Shown here in pieces: positions 1 through 7,226 of a DNA stretch of 39,350 nucleotides (positions are counted from its first letter, which is position 1; every line of letters starts with the position of its first letter). The position numbers and the translations under genes were made by a program. The stretch lies in the NCBI GenBank assembly GCA_964612995.1, contig CAZTGE010000023.1:1-39350 (forward strand). Direction: 5' to 3'. The notes beneath the pieces were generated by a model. That model made no database searches, was not told the DNA's origin, and was given only the letters and a program-made list of their open reading frames with translations. Source of the stretch: SLQH01 sp964612995. GTDB lineage: Bacteria > Planctomycetota > UBA11346.

Positions 1-547
1 CGCCGGCGAACAGGTCGATGGTCGCGTTGGCTTCGGCCGTGCCGGTGAACTCCGGCGTGGTGACGTTGGTGAGATTGTCGGTGTCGGAATCGCCGCTGTC
101 GCTGCCGGCAGCAAGATCCGGAGTGGACGGGGCGGCTGGCGGCGTGTTGTCGATGGTGTATTTGTCATCAGTGTCGGTCGGCGCGGCCTCATCAAGGGTG
201 TTGCCAGCCAGATCCGTGATTGTGCCGGTGGCGACGGTCAGTCCGAGTGTGCCATCGCCAGTGATCGCATCTATGGTGACCTCATAGCTTGCACCGCTGC
301 CGGTCACGCTCAATGGCGTGCCCACAGCCACCGTATCCGTTGGCTCCGCCGTGAACTGATCGGAATCGACGTTGGTGACGTCCTCGTCGAAGGTCACCGT
401 GAAGATGACGCTGTCCGCGTTGGTCGGGCTGCTCGCCGGCGTCTTGCGGGTGATGGAGATGATCGTGGGAGGGGTGGTGTCTGCCTCTGCGTACAAACTG
501 GTTACGGCAAGCAGCGCAAGCAGTAGGAGACGCAGTGCTGCAGCCAT
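1..547 (-). CDS. Secreted Ig-like (Big) repeat adhesin, N-terminal part
   Basis: The frame is open from an ATG at 547 to the left edge, so only about 182 residues are visible. It begins with a signal peptide (MAAALRLLLLALLAVTSLYA). Next comes a module opening TPPTIISITRKTP and running through VIFTVTFDEDVTNVD, the style of secreted Ig-like domains that describe themselves as deviations from TD-LAGN loops. A second module starts at TPEFTGTAEANATIDLFAG, a hallmark of repeated Big-type adhesin domains. Such proteins are usually very long and act at the cell surface or in the matrix. The start is 5 bp after the stop of the beta-barrel gene, so it is probably the last gene of the operon with the barrel and the lipoprotein. 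The true length and any C-terminal anchor lie outside the window. Confidence 0.8.
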   Translation of the reverse strand, partial: MAAALRLLLLALLAVTSLYAEADTTPPTIISITRKTPASSPTNADSVIFTVTFDEDVTNVDSDQFTAEPTDTVAVGTPLSVTGSGASYEVTIDAITGDGTLGLTVATGTITDLAGNTLDEAAPTDTDDKYTIDNTPPAAPSTPDLAAGSDSGDSDTDNLTNVTTPEFTGTAEANATIDLFAG

Positions 548-552
548 CGGCC

Positions 553-1200
553 TCACCACAGAACAGATGGACGGGAGGAAAGGCGCCAGGTCAGACCGAT
601 GCCTACCAGCAGGCCGTCCTGATCGAGGCCGAGGTCGACGTCACCATCATCGAGGGTGGCTGAACTCCAGATGTACCCAGCACTCGCATTGATGGCCCAG
701 TGATCGGCAAGGGCGTAGGTGCCGCGTAGCTGAGCGCCCCATGCGATGTAGGTGCCATCGCTGGAGAAACCATCGTAGGTCGTGGTGGCGTCGAACTCGA
801 TGCTGGCCAGACCGAATTCGAGCACCGGAGCCGCATGCAAGATGACGCGATCGGAGAACGCGCAGGCGTAACCGACACTGGATCGCAAGCCGTGGGTTCT
901 GTGCGAAACGACGTTTGCGGTCTCGCGTTCGCCAGCCGTTGCGCCGATGCCGAGCACCAGGGCGTGCGGCGAACCGGCGCCGGAGAAACCGTAGTGTCCG
1001 GAGAGCGACAGGGCGAAAGCGGTCTCGAAGTCGTCGTCGCCTGAGCGATCCACGGTCGGTGCCGTGTAGTGGTAATCATAGGCAGTAGGACGGAACTCGA
1101 ATGCGAGTACGAGGTCGCGCACGACCGGTTCGGCGCTGGGCGTGGCAGCGGAGATCGCGATCAGCAGCGCGAGCATACGGCCAGCTGCGATCGGAGTCAT
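553..1200 (-). CDS. Outer-membrane beta-barrel protein
   Basis: This is a 215-residue protein with signal peptide MTPIAAGRMLALLIAISAA. It is followed by alternating aromatic and polar strands typical of a small 8-10 strand barrel: DLVLAFEFRPTAYDYHYTA, FALSLSGHYGFSGAG, HALVLGIGATAGE, SSVGYACAF, YIAWGAQLRGTYAL, INASAGYIW, GLLVGIGLTWRL. The chain ends in an aromatic residue (…SVLW), as outer-membrane barrels often do for BAM recognition. The ATG at 1200 overlaps the upstream stop as ATGA, implying translational coupling to the SUMF1-like lipoprotein. A longer in-frame extension exists upstream, but it would put the signal peptide in the middle of the protein. Function beyond a barrel cannot be read; it might anchor or export the adhesin encoded next. 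Confidence 0.8.
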   Translation of the reverse strand: MTPIAAGRMLALLIAISAATPSAEPVVRDLVLAFEFRPTAYDYHYTAPTVDRSGDDDFETAFALSLSGHYGFSGAGSPHALVLGIGATAGERETANVVSHRTHGLRSSVGYACAFSDRVILHAAPVLEFGLASIEFDATTTYDGFSSDGTYIAWGAQLRGTYALADHWAINASAGYIWSSATLDDGDVDLGLDQDGLLVGIGLTWRLSSRPSVLW

Positions 1201-2150
1201 GGCACCAGTACCAGGCGGAAGCCGACCAAGGGATGGACGATATCCGGTGCGATGACCTGACGGTTGGCGCAGCGGGCCTGGAGTATGCAGTCGCGCCAAG
1301 AGCCACCACGAAGACGGCCTTCTCGGGTCAGTTCCCAGACGCCCCCATGCAGGTCGTGCAGCCCAGATGGGCTTGCGGCGCGCTGGCCGACAGGCTCTGG
1401 GCCCGACCCGTCACCGGTCTCCCACACCAGAGCATGCACCGCGATCGTGTCGACTGGCGGCGGTGCGCGGGTGCCGTCGGCGAGCAGGCGGCTGTCGGCG
1501 AAGCACCAATCGCGTGTGGCCGCGCTCTTGCGACAGGCGTACTCCCACTCGTCATCCGAGGGCAGGCGCAGCTCCGCCGTCGAATGGGTGGCGTGGAAGG
1601 TGGTCAGCACGGCTGTCACGCGTTCATGGCTGAGATTGTGTGCCGGAATGCCTTGGTCCTCAACGGAGCCCTGCAGATCAGCCGACAGCGTGGCCCAGGG
1701 GGCATCATCGCTGCCTGTCAGATTCTGCCACTGTGCCCGCGTACACGGGAAGGCGGCCAGCAGGATGTCCTGGCTGTCGTAGGATCTCAGGCTCTCGTCT
1801 GGTTGATGACCGAGCGCATCGCTCTCGCTGCCGAGCTGCTCACGTCCAGCCGCGATACGCACGAAGACCATGTGGGTGGTGCGATAGCGCTCAGCGGCCA
1901 GATCTCCGACCGATCCGCGAGGCTCGACGCGCCCATCGCGCAGATCCATGACCAGGAAGCGAGCGCGATGCAGGGCCGCAGCATCGCTCAGGGTCTCGCT
2001 CGGAGATCCGCCGGTGCCGGAGCAGCCGAGGCCAGCGAACACCGCCAGCGCGACGAGACCCGCCATGACCGGTCCCAAGCAGTGGGTCGGCCCAGCGCTG
2101 TGTCGCTTGCCTGGCAACAGAGAATAGGACTGGCCTGCGAAGCCGCTCAT
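1197..2150 (-). CDS. SUMF1/FGE-like domain lipoprotein
   Basis: The N-terminus has a basic stretch (PGKRH), a hydrophobic run and a lipobox (FAGLGC), so a lipid-anchored envelope protein is likely. The C-terminal two thirds carry the formylglycine-generating-enzyme/DUF323 pattern in order: RLPSDDEWEYACR, then PVGQRAASPSGLHDLHGGVW, then RLRGGSWRDC and a final VGFRLVLVP. The cysteine pair of true sulfatase-activating FGE is not spaced as expected, so a binding role in the C-type-lectin-like fold is more likely than catalysis. The start is ambiguous: ATGs lie at 2159, 2150 and 2066. The 2066 start would leave a short signal without positive charge. A promoter-like TTGACT/TAATTC pair just upstream favours 2150. 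The stop overlaps the barrel gene start by ATGA. Confidence 0.8.
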   Translation of the reverse strand: MSGFAGQSYSLLPGKRHSAGPTHCLGPVMAGLVALAVFAGLGCSGTGGSPSETLSDAAALHRARFLVMDLRDGRVEPRGSVGDLAAERYRTTHMVFVRIAAGREQLGSESDALGHQPDESLRSYDSQDILLAAFPCTRAQWQNLTGSDDAPWATLSADLQGSVEDQGIPAHNLSHERVTAVLTTFHATHSTAELRLPSDDEWEYACRKSAATRDWCFADSRLLADGTRAPPPVDTIAVHALVWETGDGSGPEPVGQRAASPSGLHDLHGGVWELTREGRLRGGSWRDCILQARCANRQVIAPDIVHPLVGFRLVLVP

Positions 2151-2159
2151 TTGAAGCAT

Positions 2160-2189
2160 GAATTAGGCCATGAGCCGATGGCGAGTCAA
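2160..2189 (-). promoter_or_regulatory. Probable promoter of the lipoprotein operon
   Basis: Read on the minus strand there is TTGACT (2189-2184), an 18-bp spacer and TAATTC (2165-2160). Transcription would start close to the ATG at 2150, giving a nearly leaderless mRNA. No Shine-Dalgarno is visible before any of the candidate starts. Inference from hexamer matches only. Confidence 0.4.
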
Positions 2190-2380
2190 GCTGCATCGAT
2201 CGCATCAAGCGCATGAGCCCTCCGCTCTGCGGGTGCTGAGAACGGCTCCAGCGGAAACGGGCGGTGCTTCGATCTCGCAATAACAGCGCGCCTTGCGATC
2301 AAGGCCCGGTATGCGCCGGGACTCTCAACGGGTCTGGATGTCAGACGGCCGCGATGGCTTGGGCGAGGGCCGTGGCTATT

Positions 2381-2432
2381 CCATTCCCCTGGAAAAGTGC
2401 GCGTGACCATGCGTGCTTTTCCAGGAGAATGG
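2381..2432. repeat. Imperfect 17-bp inverted repeat between btuB and the lipoprotein gene
   Basis: The arms 2381-2397 and 2416-2432 pair with one mismatch around an 18-nt loop that can pair three further bases. It lies 56-107 nt beyond the btuB stop. It could act as a transcript end or 3' processing hairpin for the btuB message, but no T-tract follows on the minus strand. The rest of 2190-2487 shows no gene or other signal that I can support. Confidence 0.45.
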
Positions 2433-2487
2433 AGCAGATGTCCCGGCGCGCGATGGTGGCCCGACGGGAGATGATGCAGGCTGGTCT

Positions 2488-4404
2488 TCAGAAGGTCGCC
2501 TGGGCGCCGATGGCGACCGACAGGGGCGCCATGGTGCTGGTGTAGCCGGAACCGAACATGCTTGGCTCCGCGATGTAGACGGCTTCGGTCTCGTCGGTCA
2601 GGTTGTCCCCGCGCAGGTAGACGGTGTAGCGTTCGGTCGGTCGCCAGCCCACGACCGCATGGAGCGTGGTGATCGCATCGTGCTCGAGGGTGTTGTCGCT
2701 GTCCTGGTACTGCTCGCCGCGGTGATCGATGCCGGCGCTCACCCACAGGTCCTGTTCCCAGGCCCGGAACTCGTAGGTCGCCTGCAGGCCACCGTGGACC
2801 GACGGGGTGAAGGTCAACTCGTTGCCGGCCTCGCTGCCGTTGTCGCTGTCCTGCACGGTCAGGGTCGCACGGATCTGCAGACCATCGATCGGCTGCCACA
2901 CGCCGGTGTTCTCGATGCCCAGGACGTAGGCGGTGTCATCCGGTTCCACGTTCTCGAAACCGTTGCCGTAGGCGATGGCCTCCTCGAAGACCGTGTAGAA
3001 TACCGTCTGCTCGAGTTCGAAGGTCTCCTGGATCTCGGACCGATGGCCGATCTCCCAGGTCGCGGTCCTCTCCGCTTCGAGGTCTTCGTTGCCGACGGGA
3101 TAGAGGGTGCCGAAGAAGCTGATCGGGGGGGCGAACAGCTCATAGGGCGTGGGAGCGCGGAAGCCGGTACCATGCGCCGCATGCACCACGAGGCGTTCAT
3201 CGAGCATGGCGTAGCTCGCGCCGATACGATAGGTGAACGCATCGCCTTCCCGACTGTGCGTGGCGTGACGCAGCACCACCTGACCGTGCCAGTTCTCGTA
3301 CAGGATCGCGGTCTGGGCCCAGGCACCGACGATGTCGGAACTCTCGTCGAGTCCTTCCGATTCCACGCTCTGGTCGCGGTAATCGAGGCCGACCGTCAGC
3401 TCGGTGGTCGTGTGCAGGTCGAAGATGCCGCGCAGCGAGCCGTAGAGGTCGCCACCTTCAAAGGGGGCGCTGCCTGCGAACTCGCGCTCGTAGGTGGTAT
3501 AGGCCGCATCGCCGGCGATGGTGCTCTGTTCGGTGACCCCGACCTCGCCGCCAGCGGCGATGCGGATGGAGTCCATGTCGAGGCTGGCGTCCCGATCATC
3601 AGGACCGGTGGCGTCGTAGTCCTCGGCGGCATCGAGCATCAGGGCGCTGAGATGGATGCGGGTATCATCGCGTTCCCAGGCCAGTCTGCCACGCACTCCG
3701 AGACGTTCGAACGCGTCGTCCTCGAAACCTGCGGGATCGCCGTCGGCCGCATAGGAGGCCTGTGAACTGAAGCCGTCGGACACCAGACCGTTGAGTGCGA
3801 TCGAGAACCCGAGGTCCTCGGTGATCGGTCCGGTGGCGCTCGCCTCTCCGGTGATGGTGGAGAACGAGCCGTACTCGAGTCGGACGCTGGCGCCGGGTTC
3901 CGCAGCGGGTTCGAGCGAGCGGAGGTTGAGTGCGCCACCGGTGGCGCCGGAACCATGGATGCCGCTCTGCGCGCCCTTGGCCAATTCGATCGAGGAGAGT
4001 CCGGGAAGGGTGAACAGGTGATGTCCGACGTTGCCGTTCGCTGTCGAGGGATCGTTGAAAGGGATGCCATCGAGCAGCAGCTGCGTCTGGTGGCCACGCG
4101 CGCCGCGGACGTAGATGCCGCCGCCGCCCGCGAACCCGCCGCTGTTGCGCTGGACCGTCACGCCACTGATGTTGCGGATCTGATCCTGGATTCGCAGGGG
4201 GAACCCGGCTCGTTCGAGCTGCGCATCGGTGATGACCTCGACGATCGTCGGCACCGTGTCGCGGTCGGCCTGATCACGGGTGGCGGTGACGACGATGGTC
4301 TCGCCCGGATCATCGCCGTCGACATCTTCGGCATATGCGGTGGTGAGGAAGCAGCTGCTGGCGAGAACCAGGCGGGCCAGGGAGGGAACGAGCGTGTGAT
4401 GCAT
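2488..4404 (-). CDS. btuB: TonB-dependent outer-membrane receptor, probably cobalamin (BtuB-like)
   Basis: This is a 638-residue TonB-dependent receptor. It has a signal peptide (MHHTLVPSLARLVLASSCF…AYA), a TonB box (GETIVVTATRDQ), a plug domain (LLLDGIPFNDPSTANGN, GATGGALNLRS) and a 22-strand-type barrel ending in …SVAIGAQATF with a terminal Phe. The TonB box resembles that of E. coli BtuB. The B12 specificity is inferred mainly from the cobalamin riboswitch about 170 nt upstream on the same strand. The receptor would bring corrinoids across the outer membrane using TonB-ExbBD energy; no TonB, BtuF or BtuCD gene is in the window. The frame extends upstream to 4476, but the ATG at 4404 starts a proper signal peptide. 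No strong Shine-Dalgarno is visible. Confidence 0.88.
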   Translation of the reverse strand: MHHTLVPSLARLVLASSCFLTTAYAEDVDGDDPGETIVVTATRDQADRDTVPTIVEVITDAQLERAGFPLRIQDQIRNISGVTVQRNSGGFAGGGGIYVRGARGHQTQLLLDGIPFNDPSTANGNVGHHLFTLPGLSSIELAKGAQSGIHGSGATGGALNLRSLEPAAEPGASVRLEYGSFSTITGEASATGPITEDLGFSIALNGLVSDGFSSQASYAADGDPAGFEDDAFERLGVRGRLAWERDDTRIHLSALMLDAAEDYDATGPDDRDASLDMDSIRIAAGGEVGVTEQSTIAGDAAYTTYEREFAGSAPFEGGDLYGSLRGIFDLHTTTELTVGLDYRDQSVESEGLDESSDIVGAWAQTAILYENWHGQVVLRHATHSREGDAFTYRIGASYAMLDERLVVHAAHGTGFRAPTPYELFAPPISFFGTLYPVGNEDLEAERTATWEIGHRSEIQETFELEQTVFYTVFEEAIAYGNGFENVEPDDTAYVLGIENTGVWQPIDGLQIRATLTVQDSDNGSEAGNELTFTPSVHGGLQATYEFRAWEQDLWVSAGIDHRGEQYQDSDNTLEHDAITTLHAVVGWRPTERYTVYLRGDNLTDETEAVYIAEPSMFGSGYTSTMAPLSVAIGAQATF

Positions 4405-4571
4405 CGCAGCGGTGTCCGGGGCGGGTGGTCGGGGACGACGGCGAACACCACGTTCGTCATCGCCCACGCTCGACACGTCCCGGAAACCCCGGTTCGCTCA
4501 TCGGGTCACGCCTTGCCGGACGGTGACCGATATCGACCCGTGCCCCGATTCCCGAGGGCGCGTATCGAGCG

Positions 4572-4744
4572 CGATCCAGGCAGGTCTCCTGGCTCGGGGA
4601 TCAGCCCCTTCCCGTCCCTTCCCACACGGCGTTGCGTGCAGTGGTGTCGACGGTCGGGTACCCCTCACAGTGGCGGGTCCGCGCCGGATTCGCACCGGCT
4701 TCCCTCTTCGCCAGCCACCGAGGACGGCGGCTGGAACCTGGATG
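4572..4744 (-). ncRNA. Cobalamin riboswitch (AdoCbl/B12 aptamer)
   Basis: On the minus strand the segment shows the family landmarks in order. A 5' P1 strand ATCCAGG (4743-4737) pairs with CCTGGAT at the 3' end. The core is GGGAAGCCGGTGCGAATCC, followed by GCGGACCCGCCACTGT (the conserved B12-box region), and the 3' block is GCCAGGAGACCTGCCTGG. It ends about 170 nt before the btuB start. Binding of cobalamin would shut down expression of the receptor, either by termination or by hiding the start region; the expression platform is not obvious. Recognition is by motif and order, not by a covariance model. Confidence 0.93.
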
Positions 4745-4750
4745 GGCGGC

Positions 4751-4777
4751 ATGGTAGAATCCCCCGGGTGCGGTCAA
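4751..4777 (-). promoter_or_regulatory. Candidate promoter of the riboswitch-btuB transcript
   Basis: Minus-strand TTGACC (4777-4772) and TACCAT (4756-4751) are separated by 15 bp, which is short. The implied start at about 4744 coincides with the 5' strand of the riboswitch P1 stem. The same TACCAT hexamer occurs in front of the genes starting at 18551 and 23976. Confidence 0.4.
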
Positions 4778-4792
4778 GGGCCAACGACCACT

Positions 4793-4831
4793 CAGGGGCT
4801 TCGCCCCTGCGGTCCTCACTGCGTGAGGACC
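4793..4831. repeat. Two back-to-back triloop hairpins
   Basis: Perfect palindromes at 4793-4809 (7-bp arms, TTC loop) and 4811-4831 (9-bp arms, TGC loop) abut each other. On the minus strand the loops read C(GAA)G and C(GCA)G, the same GNA-triloop style as the elements near 10.4, 15.2, 36.6 and 39.2 kb. Confidence 0.6.
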
Positions 4832-4839
4832 TACCCCCC

Positions 4840-4972
4840 CCAGGGCCGCTCAAAGCTCGGGATGATGGGCTCACACCATGGGTCCATCATCAGATGAACC
4901 CATGGTGTGAGCCCCTGTATCCCTGCCGAGCTGGTGCTCGGCGCTCCCGGGGTCGAGCCTTGCGCGGCCCTG
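4840..4972. mobile_element. MITE-like element, family 1, copy with central 17-bp palindrome
   Basis: The left end 4840-4859 (CCAGGGCCGCTCAAAGCTCG) and the right end 4954-4972 form terminal inverted repeats with two mismatches. They closely match the ends of the element at 18606-18769, including an inner GGCGCTCCCGGG next to the right end. The interior differs: it carries a perfect 17-bp inverted repeat (4867-4883 with 4898-4914) instead of the 18-bp pair of the other copy. There is no coding capacity, so it would be mobilised in trans, if at all. Confidence 0.6.
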
Positions 4973-5263
4973 CCTGCCCCCCTGGCTTTGTCGTGGCACG
5001 CCTGAATCTGCCTGCAGATTCAGGCGTGGGCGGATCGGCTGCGCCGAAACGTATCCGCCCTCCGGCGGCACTTGCTCCCCGGCCTGACGGCCTGCGGGGC
5101 TGCGCTTGCGCTCCACGGGCCGCTGGCCCCACTGGGGCCAGCTATCGCCTGCGGCGATACCCGCTTCGCCCACCACTCGGCGCCAGGCCCCATCGCGTGC
5201 GATGGGGCCCACATACGGGCCAACAACCCACCCGGACCGCGCGCCGACCCAGCTCCGGTTCAA
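4973..5263. repeat. Chain of small palindromes, no gene
   Basis: This stretch has no credible gene. It holds successive hairpins: 4999-5010 with 5015-5026 (12 bp), 5028-5035 with 5053-5060 (8 bp), 5124-5140 (7-bp arms, ACT loop), 5143-5159 (7-bp arms, TGC loop) and 5186-5196 with 5199-5209 (11 bp). Frames across it are artefacts of high GC. It looks like a landing zone for stem-loop repeats beside the tRNA. Confidence 0.55.
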
Positions 5264-5303
5264 CAGCAAGCCCTGCAGCCAGGAGCGGCTGCAGGGCTTG
5301 CTG
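5264..5303 (-). terminator. 17-bp hairpin just downstream of tRNA-Arg
   Basis: The perfect arms 5264-5280 and 5287-5303 flank a 6-nt loop and start 3 nt after the discriminator base of the tRNA. Read on the minus strand it follows the tRNA, which suits a transcript end or 3' maturation signal. Only a weak TTGAA follows, not a T-tract, so intrinsic termination is uncertain. Confidence 0.5.
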
Positions 5304-5306
5304 AAT

Positions 5307-5379
5307 CGACCCAGGGAGGATTCGAACCTCCGACCGCCGGTTTAGGAAACCGGTGCTCTATCCACTGAGCTACTGGGCC
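5307..5379 (-). tRNA. tRNA-Arg (anticodon CCU)
   Basis: This is a 73-nt cloverleaf on the minus strand. Acceptor GGCCCAG pairs with CTGGGTC (one G-U). The D-arm holds AGCTCAGTGGATAGAGC. The anticodon stem CCGGT/ACCGG encloses the 7-nt loop TTCCTAA with anticodon CCT. The T-arm is GGAGGTTCGAATCCTCC. The discriminator is G and CCA is not encoded. It reads AGG codons. The flanking DNA is unusually rich in palindromes. Confidence 0.95.
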
Positions 5380-5431
5380 TCTTGTGCGTTGCGGGCGGGG
5401 ATTCTTGGCGTGCGGTCGCGGCTGGCAAGGT

Positions 5432-5947
5432 TCAGGCGTAGGTGAGCAGGGCGTGGACCGGACAGGAGACCTTCTCGCGGCCGTCGAGAAAGGCGAGCTC
5501 GATGACCACGCTCGCGCCCACGACCGTGGCGCCGAGAGCCTCGATCAGATGGACACCGGCAGCCATGGTTCCGCCGGTGGCGAGGAGATCGTCGACCAAC
5601 AGCACGCGGTCGTTGGCATCGACGGCGTCGGCGTGGACCTCGAGTGCGGCCCGACCGTATTCGAGCTCGTACTCGCGTCGTGAACAGGTCCAGGGCAGCT
5701 TGCCCGGTTTGCGCAGTGGTACGAAGCCACAGCCCATGCGCAGTGCCAGCGGGACGCCGAAGATGAAACCGCGCGACTCGATCCCGGCGACGCGGGAGAT
5801 CCCGGCATCGGTGAAGCTCTCGGCCAGCGCGTCGAGGGTCTGCGCGAGGGCCGCTGGATCGCGCAGCAGCGGTGTGATGTCCTTGAATACGATTCCCGGT
5901 TTGGGGAAGTCGGGCACGTCGCGGATGTAGGCGTTGAGATCGAGCAT
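5432..5947 (-). CDS. apt: Adenine phosphoribosyltransferase
   Basis: This 171-residue enzyme salvages adenine with PRPP to give AMP in the cytosol. It has the family start (LNAYIRDVPDFPKPGIVFKD), the segment GIESRGFIFGVPLA, the flexible loop region LRKPGKLPW and the PRPP-binding motif VLLVDDLLATGGT near residues 116-128. Length is standard. The gene is divergent from obg. A TAGACT hexamer lies exactly 6 nt before the ATG and there is no Shine-Dalgarno, so the mRNA is probably leaderless. Confidence 0.96.
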   Translation of the reverse strand: MLDLNAYIRDVPDFPKPGIVFKDITPLLRDPAALAQTLDALAESFTDAGISRVAGIESRGFIFGVPLALRMGCGFVPLRKPGKLPWTCSRREYELEYGRAALEVHADAVDANDRVLLVDDLLATGGTMAAGVHLIEALGATVVGASVVIELAFLDGREKVSCPVHALLTYA

Positions 5948-5953
5948 GGGCGC

Positions 5954-5959
5954 AGTCTA
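5954..5959 (-). promoter_or_regulatory. -10 element placed for a leaderless apt mRNA
   Basis: TAGACT on the minus strand, then 6 nt (GCGCCC), then the apt ATG at 5947. Transcription would start at or next to the A of the start codon. A weak GTGGCA lies 17 bp upstream as a possible -35. Confidence 0.45.
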
Positions 5960-6053
5960 GATGGGCCGCGCAACGATGCCACCGGGTGTACGCCGCCGCG
6001 ACGGGCGGCACGCCTGCGCTTGCATCGCTGCGGGCGAACGCTCTGCTGCGCGC

Positions 6054-7139
6054 GTGCTGCACGACGAAGCGGACATCGAAGTCAGATCGGGTGACGGTGG
6101 CGCCGGGTGCGTCTCCTTCCGGCGCGAGAAGTACATCCCCGAAGGCGGTCCCGACGGCGGCGATGGCGGGCGCGGCGGCGACGTGGTCCTGCTCGCCGAC
6201 GATCGCCAGAGCGGCCTCGGGGCTTTCGTGCGCAAGCACAAGTGGCGGGCGCGCAACGGTCAACCGGGGATGGGGCGCAAGCGCTCCGGCGCGCGCGGCG
6301 AGGATGCGGTGCTGCGGGTGCCGGTGGGCACGCTGGTGCGCCACGGCGAGACCGAAGCCCTGATCGCCGATCTCGACCACGACGGTGCCCGGGTGGTCGT
6401 CGCTGCGGGCGGCAAGGGTGGGTGGGGCAATACCCGCTACAAGACCGCGACCAACCAGGCGCCCCGCCAACACGGCCACGGCGAGCAGGGGGTCGGGCTG
6501 CCATTGCACCTGGAACTCAAGCTGATCGCCGATGTGGGTCTGATCGGCTTCCCCAACGCCGGCAAGTCGACGCTGCTCTCCCGTCTGTCCCGCGCGCGGC
6601 CCAAGGTCGCGGCCTATCCCTTCACCACCCTCGAGCCCCAGCTCGGGGTGATCGAGCGCCCGGATCGCGCGATCCTGCTGGCCGACATCCCCGGTCTGGT
6701 TGCAGGCGCTGCCGAGGGGGTGGGGCTCGGGCACACCTTCCTGCGCCACGTCGAGCGCTGTGCACTGCTGGTGCACCTGGTCGACGGGACCGAGGGCAGT
6801 GCCCAGGAGCTGTTCGAGCGGATCCGGGTGCTCGATGCCGAGCTGTGCCGCTTCAGTGCCGTGCTCGCGGCCAAGCGCCAGCTGGTGGTGCTCAACAAGG
6901 GTGACACCCGCGCAGACCTGGACCAGGTGGCGCAGGAACTGAGCGCGGCGCTCGCCGGGGCGCTCATGTGCAGCCCGGCACCGGTGGCGGACCGACCGGA
7001 TCCGGTCGATGCGCGTGCGGTCGATGCGCGCGCGGTGTTCCTGCCCGGCGTCGCCGCGATCTCCGGGGTTTCCGGGCAGGGGGTCGAACAGCTGGCCAAT
7101 CGGCTTCTTGCCTTGGTCCCGGATCGCGAGACCATGTAG
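6054..7139 (+). CDS. obg: GTPase Obg (CgtA)
   Basis: Obg is a ribosome-associated GTPase acting in 50S assembly and stress signalling. The glycine-rich Obg fold (DEADIEVRSGDGGAGCVSF, REKYIPEGGPDGGDGG) is followed by the G domain: G1 GFPNAGKST, a switch region with YPFTTLEPQLG, G3 DIPGL, G4 NKGD and a G5-like AISGVSG. The C-terminus is short, without the long extension of some orthologues. The family normally starts a few residues before DEA. The GTG at 6054 gives VLHDEAD and leaves about 100 bp to the divergent apt start. An in-frame ATG at 5961 would add a 31-residue low-complexity tail and leave 13 bp between the genes. G4 is NKGD rather than the more usual NKxD with a hydrophobic middle residue. 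Confidence 0.93.
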   Translation: MLHDEADIEVRSGDGGAGCVSFRREKYIPEGGPDGGDGGRGGDVVLLADDRQSGLGAFVRKHKWRARNGQPGMGRKRSGARGEDAVLRVPVGTLVRHGETEALIADLDHDGARVVVAAGGKGGWGNTRYKTATNQAPRQHGHGEQGVGLPLHLELKLIADVGLIGFPNAGKSTLLSRLSRARPKVAAYPFTTLEPQLGVIERPDRAILLADIPGLVAGAAEGVGLGHTFLRHVERCALLVHLVDGTEGSAQELFERIRVLDAELCRFSAVLAAKRQLVVLNKGDTRADLDQVAQELSAALAGALMCSPAPVADRPDPVDARAVDARAVFLPGVAAISGVSGQGVEQLANRLLALVPDRETM

Positions 7140-7226
7140 GCGTACCCCTGCCCGCCGCGCGACGGCGCAGGTATTGCGATCCCGGCGCCGGAGCATGCGG
7201 TTGCCGTGCGAGGAGAAAGGTACGAC

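Noticed and set aside
4793..5303. Possible CRISPR array or replication-origin iterons
   Set aside because: The palindromes differ from each other and have no regular spacing or unique spacers; no cas genes or DnaA-box clusters were seen.
3955..5304. 449-codon plus-strand frame across btuB, the riboswitch and the palindromes
   Set aside because: It runs through a riboswitch and antisense to a certain receptor gene; no domain is visible.
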